Source: Alphaproteobacteria bacterium | GTDB lineage: Bacteria; Pseudomonadota; Alphaproteobacteria; Rhizobiales; Devosiaceae | Direction: 5' to 3' | Length of the DNA stretch: 6,159 nt | Assembly: GCA_024279575.1 (NCBI GenBank) | Contig: JAJRRJ010000124.1 | Location: forward strand, 1 to 6,159 | Shown: positions 5,723 to 6,159 of the stretch, piece by piece | Numbering within the stretch: position 1 is the stretch's first letter | How the letters are laid out: every line of letters starts with the position of its first letter | The notes under the pieces: model-generated | The model's input: the letters and a program-made list of their open reading frames with translations, nothing else | Databases searched by the model: none | Told to the model about the DNA's origin: nothing | Translations under genes and position numbers: made by a program

Positions 5723-6159
5723 TTAGTTTTTTGGAATAATGGGGTGACTGACTTTGTCACCGACTGCCAGCCCGATGGCTTCAGCCCTGCCTGCGTTTAT
5801 TTCGAGCACAAACCTCACCGGAACCTGAGAAGATATTCCTGTCTGGTCGTGGGGGCGCGCATTAGCGTGAATGTTCAAAATTTCCCCATCAGCAGCGATG
5901 AAAACCATGTCCAGAGGAATAAACGTGTTGCGCATCCAGAAAGAAACCACCCGGGTTTCCTTGAAATCAAACAGCATACCTTTGTCTGGGGCCATGGACT
6001 GTACAAACATCAGACCTTTGGCACGGCTCTCGTTGGTGTCCACAATATCTACCGAAATACTAACGTTGCCCGACTTTGTATGCAGCACCAGTTTTTCCTG
6101 CCCTGAGCAGGCCGCCAACGCAAACACAACTGCAAATGCTGCAAAAATGCGAACAAAAA
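5723..6159 (-). CDS. DUF192 family lipoprotein (5' partial)
   Basis: The frame is open to the right window edge and ends at TAA 5723. Before the GTG at 6127 the frame continues with hydrophobic codons (FVRIFAAFAVVF), so the true start is just beyond the window and the GTG is internal. The visible N-terminus is a lipoprotein signal: a hydrophobic core followed by the lipobox LAAC, whose Cys would be lipidated and become residue 1 of the mature protein. The remainder is a full DUF192 domain, with the conserved core ESRAKGLMF, GMLFDF, SFWMRNTFIPLDMVFI and the ending AVGDKVSH. The family is common as small periplasmic or membrane-anchored proteins in proteobacteria; its biochemical function is not established. 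The gene is convergent with tRNA-Arg. Confidence 0.93.
   Translation of the reverse strand, partial: FVRIFAAFAVVFALAACSGQEKLVLHTKSGNVSISVDIVDTNESRAKGLMFVQSMAPDKGMLFDFKETRVVSFWMRNTFIPLDMVFIAADGEILNIHANARPHDQTGISSQVPVRFVLEINAGRAEAIGLAVGDKVSHPIIPKN

Overview
The window looks like a piece of a bacterial chromosome of moderate GC, most likely from an alphaproteobacterium. This is inferred from the style of the Ada-like repair pair, the DUF192 lipoprotein and the sugar isomerase/oxidoreductase proteins; no ribosomal RNA or other marker is present to confirm it. It holds seven protein genes plus one tRNA. Two of the protein genes run off the window edges.

Layout from left to right. (1) Position 1-366, plus strand: the 3' part of a zinc-binding GFA/CENP-V family protein. 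(2) Position 430-1522, minus strand: a two-gene alkylation-repair unit. An AdaA-type phosphotriester methyl acceptor with an AraC activator domain overlaps by 8 nt an Ogt/AdaB-type O6-methylguanine methyltransferase, so E. coli Ada is here split in two. (3) Position 1746-2159, plus strand: a small secreted protein of no recognised family, divergent from adaA. (4) Position 2160-2422: a non-coding stretch with an imperfect hairpin and short repeats. (5) Position 2423-5457, minus strand: a compact three-gene operon made of a TIM-barrel sugar isomerase/epimerase-like protein and two different Gfo/Idh/MocA NAD(P)-dependent oxidoreductases. This is the gene content of a sugar or polyol catabolic module, with no transporter in view. 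(6) Position 5642-5718, plus strand: tRNA-Arg(UCU) with encoded CCA. (7) Position 5723-6159, minus strand: a DUF192 lipoprotein, truncated at its N-terminus by the window edge.

The most notable observation is that the sugar operon carries two independent lesions. The first gene has an ideal Shine-Dalgarno and ATG but an in-frame TAG as codon 4. The last gene has a one-base deletion in an A-run that splits a conserved oxidoreductase into two frames. The middle gene is intact. This suggests either recent decay of the operon or sequencing error. TAG ends two other genes in the window (adaA and the frameshifted oxidoreductase), which argues against TAG recoding.

I see no CRISPR array, insertion sequence, phage gene or convincing new defence or regulatory system. 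The orphan secreted protein and the broken operon are the items most worth following up.
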